Part shown: in pieces, positions 53,925-62,970 of the stretch
How positions within the stretch are numbered: the first letter of the stretch is position 1
How the letters are laid out: each line of letters opens with the position of its first letter
From: DATEKX01 sp963726785
GTDB taxonomy: Bacteria; Acidobacteriota; Blastocatellia; UBA7656
Assembly: GCA_963726785.1 (NCBI GenBank)
Contig: CAVSDJ010000007.1
Location: 1,240,001-1,304,000, forward strand
DNA length: 64,000 nt
Reading direction: 5' to 3'
Position numbers and translations under genes: made by a program
Notes under the pieces: generated by a model
Databases searched by the model: none
What the model was told of the DNA's origin: nothing
What the model saw: only the letters and a program-made list of their open reading frames with translations

Positions 53925-56309
53925 ATGACGCGGCCAGCTTCCGGCGATCCTTTTTTCGAGAAAGGGCTTCCCTCGAATGTCGAAGCCGAGCGCTCGATAT
54001 TGGGCGCGATACTGCTGGACAATACAGTCTGCAATCAGGCCATAGAGTTGCTGCGCCGCGAAGACTTCTTCCTGGATTCTCATCGCCGCATCTTCGACAA
54101 GATGGTAGCTCTTACGGAACGCGGCTCGCCTATTGACCTGATTACTCTCAGCGATGAACTGCGGCGCGCGGCTGAGTTCGAGCAGATAGGCGGCGCGACC
54201 TATATCGCATCGCTGATTGACGGCGTGCCGCGCACGGATACAATCGAGCACTATGCGAAGATAGTTAAATCGAAAGCCCAGTTGCGCAAGCTCATCACCG
54301 CTTCAAATCAGATAATCGCAAACTGCTTTGATGAAGAAGACGACCCCGACATCATCATTGACCGCGCCGAGCAGATGATCTTTCAGATAGCCGAAGACCG
54401 CGTGCGGCAGGGTTTTCAGTACATCGGCGAAGTAGCCCAGCGCCGACTCGAACAGATTGAGCAGATGGCCGGTCGCCCTGAGATGATCACAGGCGTGCCC
54501 ACAGGATTTACGGATTTCGACCAGATGACATCCGGCCTTCAGCGCCAGGACTTGATCATCATTGCCGCAAGACCGTCAATGGGCAAGGCGCAGCCGCTCA
54601 GCGCGAAAGTGCTTACATCCGACGGCTGGAAAGCCATGGGCGAACTCGAAGCTGGCGACGATCTGGCTTCAGTTGATGGTCGTCCCTCAACTGTCATTGG
54701 GATATATCCGCAAGGCGTTAAACAGATTTATAAAGTCACTTTCTCTGACGGTCGCTCAACCGAATGTTGCGATGAGCATCTGTGGAGAGTTTATTGCCGC
54801 GACTGGCCCGAACCGAAGATATTGACTACGGAAAAAGTAGCCTCGTTGCTTTTGCGTAAGCGATATCAGAAACGCCTGTGGATAGAAATGTGTTCAGGCG
54901 ATTTTGGTCACGACGAACCGTTGCCGATAGACCCCTGGATTTTAGGCGCACTGATTGGAGAAGGCGACTTCAGCGCTTTAAGATTTTCAACCGCAAGCGA
55001 AACGATGTTGGCCCAGATGACTATCGGATTAGGCCCTGAATTCTCCCTGAACCACGCCGGAAAGTATGATTATCGAATTACTCAAGCCGCAGGGCATCGC
55101 CGAGCAGGCCGCTATGGAGTATGGCCCAACCCCCTCAAAGAAGAGCTAAAGAGTCTGGGATTATGGGGCAGGCGCAGTGAAAGCAAGTTCATCCCTGAGT
55201 TATATAAAACGGCCAGCCGCGAAGCGAGGCTTGCGTTGCTGAGAGGCTTGCTCGACGCGGATGGATGGGCCGAGCGCACCGGCTCGATAAGATTCTCGAC
55301 TTCGAGCGAACAACTTGCAGATGATGTGGTTGAGCTTGCGCGGTCACTGGGCGGGTGGGCTACGAAAAACAGAAAGCAACCCGTTTATGTTTATAAGGGC
55401 GAACGTAGACAGGGGCGGCCATCTTTTGTGATCAATATCGCGCACCCGGAACCGGAGAGCCTTTTCACTTTGCCTGAAAAGCGCGCGCGCGTTTCACAAA
55501 CCAGGAAGCGGCGCAAGATGCCCACATTTGTTTCCATCGAACCTGTGCGTCAAGAAGAAGCGCGCTGCATTGCAGTCACTCATCCTTCCCAACTGTACAT
55601 CACGGATGAATATGTTGTGACCCACAACACGGCGCTTGCTTTGAACATGGCGCAGTACGCGGCGAAGAACGGAAACACGATTGGCATCTTCAGCCTCGAG
55701 ATGTCTGCGGAACAACTCGTGTCCAGATTGCTTTGTTCGGAAGCGCGCGTTGACGCGCATCGCTTGCGAACCGGCTATCTCAATCGCGAAGAGTGGGCGC
55801 GGCTTGCCGATGCGCTCAGGCGGCTTTGCGAGACGCAAATATTCATAGACGACACGCCCGGCACAGGTGTGCTTGAGATGCGCGCGAAGTCTCGGCGGTT
55901 GAAGGCCGAACACGGGCTTGACATGTTAGTCATAGACTATATGCAATTGATGTCGGGGCGTGGTCGCATCGAATCGCGCCAGCAGGAAGTGTCGCAAATC
56001 TCGCGCGACCTAAAAGGTCTTGCGAAAGAATTAGACATGCCCGTCATCGCACTCTCGCAGTTATCGCGCGCGACAGAAACCCGCAGCGACCACCGCCCGC
56101 AGCTAAGCGACTTACGCGAAAGCGGATCGATTGAGCAGGACGCCGACGTGGTGTGCTTCATCTATCGCGAAGAAGTCTACAATCAAAGCGATGAAAATCG
56201 CGGCACCGCTGAACTCATAATCGGCAAGCAGCGCAACGGCCCGACTGGAACAGCACAACTGGCTTTCTTGAAAGAGTTCACTCGCTTCGAGAACATGTGG
56301 CGGGAATAA
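53925..56309 (+). CDS. dnaB: Replicative DNA helicase DnaB with in-frame intein
   Basis: Start taken at the ATG at 53925 (GGA upstream; the ATG at 53892 is possible). The extein N-domain begins GLPSNVEAERSILGAILLDN. The RecA-like domain reads AARPSMGK before the intein and TALALNMAQYAAKN after it, so the Walker A motif is rebuilt by splicing. After it come the FSLEMSAEQLVSRLL, LDMLVIDYMQLMSG (Walker B), and LSQLSRATETR motifs. The extein is about 447 residues, normal for DnaB. The reading frame is intact over the whole gene. The stop overlaps the alr ATG (TAATG). Confidence 0.95.
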   Translation: MTRPASGDPFFEKGLPSNVEAERSILGAILLDNTVCNQAIELLRREDFFLDSHRRIFDKMVALTERGSPIDLITLSDELRRAAEFEQIGGATYIASLIDGVPRTDTIEHYAKIVKSKAQLRKLITASNQIIANCFDEEDDPDIIIDRAEQMIFQIAEDRVRQGFQYIGEVAQRRLEQIEQMAGRPEMITGVPTGFTDFDQMTSGLQRQDLIIIAARPSMGKAQPLSAKVLTSDGWKAMGELEAGDDLASVDGRPSTVIGIYPQGVKQIYKVTFSDGRSTECCDEHLWRVYCRDWPEPKILTTEKVASLLLRKRYQKRLWIEMCSGDFGHDEPLPIDPWILGALIGEGDFSALRFSTASETMLAQMTIGLGPEFSLNHAGKYDYRITQAAGHRRAGRYGVWPNPLKEELKSLGLWGRRSESKFIPELYKTASREARLALLRGLLDADGWAERTGSIRFSTSSEQLADDVVELARSLGGWATKNRKQPVYVYKGERRQGRPSFVINIAHPEPESLFTLPEKRARVSQTRKRRKMPTFVSIEPVRQEEARCIAVTHPSQLYITDEYVVTHNTALALNMAQYAAKNGNTIGIFSLEMSAEQLVSRLLCSEARVDAHRLRTGYLNREEWARLADALRRLCETQIFIDDTPGTGVLEMRAKSRRLKAEHGLDMLVIDYMQLMSGRGRIESRQQEVSQISRDLKGLAKELDMPVIALSQLSRATETRSDHRPQLSDLRESGSIEQDADVVCFIYREEVYNQSDENRGTAELIIGKQRNGPTGTAQLAFLKEFTRFENMWRE
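54588..55628 (+). other. Class 3-type intein with LAGLIDADG endonuclease in DnaB
   Basis: A 347-residue insertion sits between Lys and Thr of the Walker A GK|T. It starts with Ala1 (AQPLSAKVLTSDGW), not Cys or Ser, and ends VVTHN before Thr+1. The class 3 WCT signature is visible: Trp66 in block B (DEHLWRV), Cys327 in block F (EARCIAVTH) and Thr345 before His346-Asn347. So splicing should start from the block F Cys. Two LAGLIDADG motifs (ILGALIGEGDF at about 118 and RGLLDADGW at about 219) mark a homing endonuclease. Base composition is more AT-rich than the flanks in places, hinting at acquisition. Confidence 0.9.
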
Positions 56310-57465
56310 TGCCAACATCATTCATCCCTCAAGGCCGCCCCACGTGGGCCGAGATCAATCTGGACAATCTCGTTCACAACTTCCGCTTGATAAAAAAGGT
56401 GGTCGGCCCAAGGGTTGCCCTAATGCCTGCGTTGAAAGCAGACGCTTACGGTCACGGCGCTCCGGTTTGCGCGCTCGCGCTCGAACGCGAAGGCGCGGAC
56501 TGGTTCGGGGTGGCGCTTCCCGAAGAAGGGTTAATACTCCGCGATGCAGGCGTCACGCGCCCCATTCTTTGTCTCGGCGGTTTTTGGGAAGGCCAGGAAG
56601 ATGCAGTCATCGCGCATAATCTTACGCCCGTTTTGTTTCGGCTCGACATCCTCGAACGCTTCAACCGTGCAGCGCGCACGGCGGGCTTGACGGCTGATTA
56701 TCATCTCAAGGTAGACACGGGAATGAGGCGGCTCGGCGTGCCTTACGCAGACCTTGACGACTTTCTCGACGGCGCGGCAGGATTTGAAAACGTCAGGCTC
56801 GATGGCTTGATGACGCATTTCGCTGCGGCTGATGATCCCGAACAAATCGGAGTTCACGAATCATCAAATCGCGCTCTTTGAAAGCGCCATTCAAACAGTG
56901 CGCGCGCGCGGCCACAATCCAACCTGGATTCACGAAGCCAACAGCGCGGCCATTCTCTCTTATGAGCGAGCGCACGGCAATCTGATCAGACCCGGCGGCC
57001 TGATTTACGGCGTGTGGCGCGACGCGATTATCCCGACTGCTGGCGCCGCTCGATTGGCGACCCGTGCTGTCGCTTCACTCGCGCATAGTGCTTTTGAAAA
57101 CGGTTCCGTCAGGCACTCCAATCGGATACGGCGGCACGTTCGTGACCAGCCGACTCAGCCTTATAGCAACGCTTGCAATCGGATACGAGGACGGTCTCAG
57201 CCGCGCGCTCTCGAACAAGGGCCGCGTCATCGTGCGCGGCCAGTTTGTTCCTATCGTAGGCCGCATCAGCATGGATTTAACCATAATTGATGTGACGGAT
57301 ATTGCGGATGTTCAGACAGGCGACGAGGTTGTGATAATAGGAACACAGGGAGCCAATCACATAAGCGCAGAAGAAATAGCTGCAAGCATTGGAACAATCT
57401 CGTATGAAGTGACCTGCCGCATAAGCGAGCGAGTGCCGAGAGTGACGGTAAGCAGCAGGCAATAA
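56309..57465 (+). CDS. alr: Alanine racemase (two +1 frame breaks)
   Basis: ATG overlaps the dnaB stop. The first frame has RPTWAEINLDNLVHNF and ALMPALKADAYGHGAP with the PLP lysine. It is lost at about 56849. The next frame has EFTNHQIALFESAIQTVRARG, the cofactor and hinge region and RPGGLIYGVWRD. A second break at about 57039 leads to PLDWRPVLSLHSRIVLLKTVPSGTPIGYGGTF with the catalytic Tyr region, then GRISMDLTIIDV. Joined length is about 387 residues. It makes D-alanine for peptidoglycan and is usually essential, so real disruption is improbable. Confidence 0.93.
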
Positions 57466-57588
57466 ACTGGAGGCAAAATGCAGAAGCCGGGAGGCGAAAA
57501 ACGATAGCCAATCGCTATGATAAGCCACTTTATCTACTGGCGGCTGCTTTCTGCCTTTAGTCTTATGCCTTTTGCCCACTTATTCAGC

Positions 57589-57616
57589 TTGCCCTAACGT
57601 GATTTTTAGATATAAT
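57589..57616 (+). promoter_or_regulatory. Sigma-70-type promoter of the alpha-oxoamine synthase gene
   Basis: TTGCCC (57589-57594) and TATAAT (57611-57616) are 16 bases apart, about 90 bases before the start codon. Confidence 0.65.
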
Positions 57617-57704
57617 TCTCCGCATTACAGGGAGCTTAGACTCGGCAGGGTCCCTCGTAGATAAAGGGGTTTTCAACGATTTCAGTCGAGTGAGGGTGTG
57701 CACT

Positions 57705-58937
57705 ATGCAACAGCCGTCGCGCATTGCCGCGAAAGACGTGTTCGAAAAAGCCATCGGCTACACTAAGGCGGACGAGTTTCGTCGCGCGGGGCTTTACCCA
57801 TACTTCACTGAGTTTTCCGGAGCCGTAGACTCTGGCGAAGCCGAAGTGATGATGGGCAACCGTCGCATCCTCATGTTCGGCTCGAATAACTATCTGGGGC
57901 TTACGACCAACCCGGAAGTTAAAGCTGCGGCCATTGAAGCCATTGCGCGATACGGCACAGGCTGTTCGGGTTCGCGTATGCTCAACGGCACGATGGACTT
58001 GCACGTGCGATTGGAAGAAGAGCTTGCCCGCTTTATGGGCCGGGAGTCGGCGCTTGTGTTCGGGACGGGATTTCAAACTAATCTCGGCGCGCTTTCGACC
58101 ATAGCTCAAAAAGGCGACGTGATAATCGCTGATCGCAATATTCACGCATCGCTGCTCGACGGCTGCCTCGCGTCATTCGCGCGAACGACGCGCTTTCGCC
58201 ATAATGATATGGCTGATCTGGAAAAAGTCCTTCAAAGCCTGCAACCCGATGAAGGCCGATTGATAGTAGTTGACGGCGTATTTTCGATGGAAGGCGACAC
58301 GGCCAATCTGCCCGAAATAGTGCGGCTCGCGAAAAAATATGAAGCTCGATTGTATGTTGATGAAGCGCACGGCATAGGCGTGCTCGGGCGACAGGGACGC
58401 GGCGCGACCGAGCACTACGGGGTTGAAAGCGATGTTGACATCGTGATGGGGACGTTCTCAAAATCTTTTGCTTCCATCGGCGGATTCATAGCGGCGCGGC
58501 GCGAGGTGATAGAGTTCATCAAGCATCATAGTCGCTCGTTCGTTTATTCGGCTTCGCTTGCGCCTGCAAACGCCGCCGCCGCGCTTAAAGCCATCGAGAT
58601 AATTGAGCGCGAGCCCGAACTGCGCGAGCAATTGCTTCAAACCAGCGCGCGTCTTCGCCGCGAATTAGTAACACTGGGATTCCGACTCATCGAAGCCAAT
58701 ACCGGATTTGACGGGATCACTCCGGTCATTCCGGTCGTAGTGGACGACGAAGTGCTGGTCTGCAAATTCTTTTGGGAATTGATGAGCGAGGGCATATACA
58801 CAAACCCCGTGCTTGCTCCCGCAGTAGCGCATAGCCTTCTGCGTATAAGCTGCATGGCTACGCACACGGACGAGCACGCAGGGCGATTGCTCGAAGCAAT
58901 GCATAGAATAGGAAAGAAATTAGGTATCATTCAGTGA
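57705..58937 (+). CDS. Alpha-oxoamine synthase family enzyme (AONS/KBL/serine palmitoyltransferase-like)
   Basis: About 410 residues from the ATG at 57705; an in-frame GTG at 57690 is an alternative. The fold type I PLP site is clear: SNNYLGL, NIHASLLDG, VDEAHGIGVLG and GTFSKSFASIGG with Lys of the internal aldimine. The enzyme condenses an amino acid with an acyl thioester and releases CO2. Substrate cannot be read from sequence. The following ketosynthase and acyl carrier protein genes favour an acyl-ACP donor, as in bacterial sphingolipid or acyl-ketone pathways, over biotin or threonine catabolism. Confidence 0.85.
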   Translation: MQQPSRIAAKDVFEKAIGYTKADEFRRAGLYPYFTEFSGAVDSGEAEVMMGNRRILMFGSNNYLGLTTNPEVKAAAIEAIARYGTGCSGSRMLNGTMDLHVRLEEELARFMGRESALVFGTGFQTNLGALSTIAQKGDVIIADRNIHASLLDGCLASFARTTRFRHNDMADLEKVLQSLQPDEGRLIVVDGVFSMEGDTANLPEIVRLAKKYEARLYVDEAHGIGVLGRQGRGATEHYGVESDVDIVMGTFSKSFASIGGFIAARREVIEFIKHHSRSFVYSASLAPANAAAALKAIEIIEREPELREQLLQTSARLRRELVTLGFRLIEANTGFDGITPVIPVVVDDEVLVCKFFWELMSEGIYTNPVLAPAVAHSLLRISCMATHTDEHAGRLLEAMHRIGKKLGIIQ

Positions 58938-59017
58938 TGAGTAATGAATGATGAGCGATGAGTTAAGCTTGTTTCGCTGACTCATCACTCATTATTCAGC
59001 GCTCATTACTTTTCATT
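58934..59017. repeat. Intergenic hairpin of GATGAGTAATGAATGA words
   Basis: GTGATGAGTAATGAATGATG (58934-58953) is complemented by CTCATCACTCATTATTCAGC and GCTCATTAC (58981-59008). Same word family as at 7.55 and 49.72 kb. Confidence 0.6.
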
Positions 59018-60262
59018 ATGCGGCGAGTCGCAATAACAGGAATCGGTATCATCGCGCCCACGGGGGTCGGGCGCGAGGTGTTCTGGTCTGCGCTGACTGA
59101 AGGGCGCAGCGGTATTTCGCGCATAGAAGTCTTCGATACGTCGAACCTGAAGACTAATATCGCGGGCGTGTGCCGCGACTTCCGGCCAGAAGAGTTCTTT
59201 GACGAGCGCGAAATGTCGCGACTTGATCGCGTGTCGCAAATGGCAATCGCCGCGACCCAGATGGCTACACGCGAAGCAGGACTTACGAACGGCCAGCTTG
59301 ATAGCTATGACGTAGGCGTCATTTTGGGCACGGGTTTCGGCGGGCAAGGTTCGATTGAAGAGTTCTGCGGCGCGTTCTTTTCAAACGGAAAAGGAAGGCG
59401 TTCGGCCATCGCCATTCCCAAGTCAATGTATAACGCTTCGTCGTCAAACATTGCGATAAGGTTCAAGACTCGCGGGCCGAACATCACTATCACCACTGCC
59501 TGCTCGTCGGGCGCAAACGCGATAGGCCACGCGTTTCATATGATTCGCTACGGCCACGCCGAGCGCATGATAGCGGGCGGCGCGGACGCGCCCGTAACGC
59601 CAGTCGTGATGGAAGCCTGGAAAGAGATGCGCGTGCTTTCTACGAAAAACGACCCTCCCGAACGCGCGTGTAAACCCTTCAGCGCAAATCGCGATGGGTT
59701 CGTGCTGTCGGAAGGCGCAGGAATAGTCGTTCTCGAAGATTTAGAGCTTGCGCTTGAGCGCGGTGCGCACATCTATGCGGAAGTTCTCGGCTACGGCTCG
59801 ACAGCCGATGCGGCGCACATCACTTTTCCCGACCCCGAAGGCGAAGCTCATGCGATAATGCGTGCGCTCAAAGATGCAGGGGTAGCGCATCAAGAGATTG
59901 ATCACATCAGCGCGCACGGCACGGCGACCAAGCTCAACGATGCTTCGGAAACGGAAGCCATCAAGCGCGTCTTCGGAAATCGCGCTTACGAGATTCCGAT
60001 CAACTCGATCAAATCAATGCTCGGACATTCCATGGGCGCGGCTGGCGCGATTGAGTTTATAGGCACGATTCTCGCGATTGACAACAAAGTTATACCGCCA
60101 ACCATCAACTACGAAGAGACGGACCCGCAATGCGATTTGGACTACGTGACCGAAGGCGCACGCGCGGTTGGCGGCAATGCGTCGCTCAGAACGGCTCTCT
60201 CGAATTCGTTTGGGTTCGGCGGCAACAACGCAGTGCTTGTCGTTCGCGAATATGCGGAGTAA
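59018..60262 (+). CDS. Beta-ketoacyl-[acyl-carrier-protein] synthase II type
   Basis: 414 residues, intact. The catalytic triad is complete: Cys in TTACSSGANAIGHA, His in SAHGTATKLND and His in GHSMGAAGAIE. The N-terminus (RRVAITGIGIIAPTGVGREVFW) and C-terminus (SNSFGFGGNNAVLVV) are FabF-like. It elongates acyl-ACP with malonyl-ACP. Placed between the alpha-oxoamine synthase and an ACP gene, it may be dedicated to that pathway and not the housekeeping FabF (inference). Confidence 0.93.
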   Translation: MRRVAITGIGIIAPTGVGREVFWSALTEGRSGISRIEVFDTSNLKTNIAGVCRDFRPEEFFDEREMSRLDRVSQMAIAATQMATREAGLTNGQLDSYDVGVILGTGFGGQGSIEEFCGAFFSNGKGRRSAIAIPKSMYNASSSNIAIRFKTRGPNITITTACSSGANAIGHAFHMIRYGHAERMIAGGADAPVTPVVMEAWKEMRVLSTKNDPPERACKPFSANRDGFVLSEGAGIVVLEDLELALERGAHIYAEVLGYGSTADAAHITFPDPEGEAHAIMRALKDAGVAHQEIDHISAHGTATKLNDASETEAIKRVFGNRAYEIPINSIKSMLGHSMGAAGAIEFIGTILAIDNKVIPPTINYEETDPQCDLDYVTEGARAVGGNASLRTALSNSFGFGGNNAVLVVREYAE

Positions 60263-60335
60263 TATTAGACGCCTTGGTTGTTGATCTATACTAATGCCCC
60301 TAACGCGCGAGCGTAACCTGAAGGGAAAACAGAAT

Positions 60336-60593
60336 ATGACTAGAGAGGCTGTTGAGTCTATAGAAGACGCTGTGAAAAACATCATAATTGCAGAGTTGCG
60401 CGTGGACCGCGATCAACTGGGGCCGACCACCCACTTGATGAAAGACCTGGGCGCAGACTCGCTTGACGCGCTCAACATAGCTCTGCGTTTGGAAGAAGCC
60501 TTCAAGATCAAGATACCCGATGATGCCATTCCCAGATTCCTGACTATTGGCGACATAGTTAAAGGAGTGAACGAGCATCTGACTATTCAGTGA
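60336..60593 (+). CDS. Acyl carrier protein
   Basis: 85 residues from the ATG at 60336 (GAAGGGAAA upstream). Helix 2 begins at the phosphopantetheine serine in DLGADSLDALNIALRLEEAF, and the acidic four-helix pattern is complete. It differs in detail from housekeeping AcpP (LNIALRLEE for VELVMALEE), which supports a specialised role with the preceding two genes. The gap to the ketosynthase is 73 bases. Confidence 0.92.
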   Translation: MTREAVESIEDAVKNIIIAELRVDRDQLGPTTHLMKDLGADSLDALNIALRLEEAFKIKIPDDAIPRFLTIGDIVKGVNEHLTIQ

Positions 60594-60627
60594 TTTTCTA
60601 ACCTCCGCATAAGCTGTATCTCTTTGC

Positions 60628-62907
60628 ATGCCTAATCATGTTGCAAACTTTGAAATTGCAGCCCGCGCTCGTTCATCTGCTTTCTGGTTAAGCATTTCAA
60701 TGCTGGTGGCCGTGCCGCTCTCGTTCAGCACAGCGATTCACAGAATATTCTCGCTTCCCAAATTCGCAATATTAATAGCCGGTTCATCCGCGCTTGTTTT
60801 TTTGCTGTGCCTGATGGCGCTCGACCCTGCGCAGCGTGGCGAGCTACGCGTGCTGAAGTCAAAGCATGTTTTGATCGTGAGCTTGTACTTCGTCGCCGTG
60901 ACGATCTCGACCGTTTTCGGCGTTGCGCCGATTGCGTCGCTGTTTGGAAGTTTTGAAAATCAGATGGGCTTGATCACGCGGTTCTGTTTTCTGATTTGTT
61001 TTTTGAGCTTGATAGTCGGGATTGGCAACAGTCAAGCTCGCTTTCGACAAACCTTGTGGGCCATGTCGGTCACAGGGTTAGCGGTTGCCACATACGCTTT
61101 CATTCAATTCTTCGGACGAGACCCTTTTTTGCCGTCCTCGCTCTACACATTCAACTCCGTGGCCGGGCCAGTCGTCCGAGTCATAGGAACGCTAGGGCAC
61201 GCCGATTATCTGGGCAACTTCCTGCTCTACACCACGCCCACGAGCGTCGCTCTTGCGCTTGCGACAGAGGGTCGTGTGCGTATGCTTGCGTTGATCGCAA
61301 CGGCGGTTTCGATTGCTGCCATAGTCTTCAGCGGAACACGCGGCGCGGCGCTCGGAATTATTGTGGGCGCTATTGTTTTTTTTGCTCTTCAGCTTCGGAC
61401 TATGAGCGTGTCGCTTAATCGCAGAACAGCGCAGCGCGCAGCGGTTGCTCTGGCAATTATTCTTGTCGCGATAGTGATGATTAGCCTTAACCCCGCATCG
61501 CGCAACATTACAGCGCGCGCAATCTCTGCAATCAAGGAAGGAGGAACAGGAGCAGGGCGCACACTGCTATGGCGCGACTCTGCGAAGATGATTCCTGCAT
61601 TCGCGCTCACAGGATGCGGCCCCGAAGGTTTTCGCAAAGCGTTTCTGGCATACAAGTCAAAAGAGATCGCGCAACACGCGCCGCGTATAAACGATGAAAG
61701 CGCGCACAACTCGTACCTTGACGCGGCAATATCATATGGGCTGCCGGGCGCAATATTCTACGTTGCTATCATTGCATCTTCGTTCTCGCTTTTAATGCGA
61801 GCGAGGCGAAGGGCTAGCGATCAAGGAATGAAAAGCCTCATCACAGGACTTCTGTCGTCGCTTGTGGCTGTGGCCGCGCATAATTTTTTCATCTTCGATC
61901 AAATTCCCACAGGGCTTTATTTCTTCGCGCTGGCGGCGCTCGCGCAATCGGCCTTGAGCGTTGCAACATCAGCTTCTCAAAAGGCTGAAACGCCAGCAGT
62001 GGCTCGACCGATGTTGCCCTTGCGCTGGTATGGCTGGGCGGTGATGGTTGTTGGGCTTGCGCTTGTGACAGTGGCTGTGTGGTACGCGGTTGCTCTAATG
62101 AAAGCCGACTTCGAGCTTAATAAGTCTTTCGCTTCGGCAAGCGCAGGAGATTATGACGGCACAGTGAAGCGCGGCGAGCGAGCGGCCCAGAGCCTTGAAA
62201 TGACAGGCGCGTACAATTTTCAATACGCGCGCGCGCTGGCTCTATACGCAGACCTAACGAGTTCTGCAAACAATTCCTCCGAAGGCGGAAGAATGGCGGC
62301 GGCGCGAACGAGCGCGATTAATATTGCAATAACGCAAACCAGAAAATCGCTCGCTCACACGCTCACGCCGGATTCGAGTTGTTTGCTGCTCGCATACCTG
62401 GCCTTAATCTCAGGCAACGCGCCCGACCTGCGCGCCTGGGCAACCGAAGCGTTGAAGTGGGACCCTTATTACCCCGGCGCACACTGGTTGATGGCAGAAG
62501 CTTATCTGGCAGAAGGGAACCACGAGGAAGCCGAGCGCGAAGCCAGTGTCGCTCTTGATATAAACCCGAATTCGCAAGAGGCGCGGTCTGCGCTCAGGCG
62601 CGCGCGAGGAGTGAAAGACACAGCGCAACAGTCGGTCGAAGAGTTGCTGACGCGCGGGCGAAAGGACGCAGAACAGGGCAGGATGAAGAAGGCGCGCAAG
62701 AAGATCACACACGCGATAAGAAAGGCGCGAGGCCAGTGCGCCAGTTGCCACAGCGCGCTCGCGTCAATCTATGAAGCCGAGCGCCAGTATGACAAGGCGA
62801 TAAAAGAATGGCGCATCTTCCTTGAGCAAGCCCCTGATCGCGCGGCCCGCGAGGAAGCACAGTCTCGTATCGAATCGCTGAAGCAAAAAGCTGCCACGAG
62901 TCAGTAG
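60628..62907 (+). CDS. O-antigen ligase-like membrane protein with C-terminal TPRs
   Basis: 759 residues. About 12 transmembrane helices span residues 14-480. The Wzy_C/O-antigen ligase periplasmic loop is visible (GCGPEGFRKAFLAY, then INDESAHNSYLDAAISYGLPG with the conserved His). The C-terminal about 250 residues carry TPRs (YYPGAHWLMAEAYLAEGNHEEAEREASVAL and HSALASIYEAERQYDKAIKEWRIFLEQ). The family transfers polymerised glycans to lipid acceptors or glycosylates proteins; the acceptor is not known. Confidence 0.9.
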   Translation: MPNHVANFEIAARARSSAFWLSISMLVAVPLSFSTAIHRIFSLPKFAILIAGSSALVFLLCLMALDPAQRGELRVLKSKHVLIVSLYFVAVTISTVFGVAPIASLFGSFENQMGLITRFCFLICFLSLIVGIGNSQARFRQTLWAMSVTGLAVATYAFIQFFGRDPFLPSSLYTFNSVAGPVVRVIGTLGHADYLGNFLLYTTPTSVALALATEGRVRMLALIATAVSIAAIVFSGTRGAALGIIVGAIVFFALQLRTMSVSLNRRTAQRAAVALAIILVAIVMISLNPASRNITARAISAIKEGGTGAGRTLLWRDSAKMIPAFALTGCGPEGFRKAFLAYKSKEIAQHAPRINDESAHNSYLDAAISYGLPGAIFYVAIIASSFSLLMRARRRASDQGMKSLITGLLSSLVAVAAHNFFIFDQIPTGLYFFALAALAQSALSVATSASQKAETPAVARPMLPLRWYGWAVMVVGLALVTVAVWYAVALMKADFELNKSFASASAGDYDGTVKRGERAAQSLEMTGAYNFQYARALALYADLTSSANNSSEGGRMAAARTSAINIAITQTRKSLAHTLTPDSSCLLLAYLALISGNAPDLRAWATEALKWDPYYPGAHWLMAEAYLAEGNHEEAEREASVALDINPNSQEARSALRRARGVKDTAQQSVEELLTRGRKDAEQGRMKKARKKITHAIRKARGQCASCHSALASIYEAERQYDKAIKEWRIFLEQAPDRAAREEAQSRIESLKQKAATSQ

Positions 62908-62970
62908 GCTCGTGGCGGCTTCTCAACTTAAGGGCAGGCGCAAGTGTTATTGGATATGTCCAATTGGAAG

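Noticed and set aside
54588..55628. Insertion in dnaB as an IS or group I intron
   Set aside because: The frame is open throughout and both splice junctions and intein blocks are present; no intron or transposase features.
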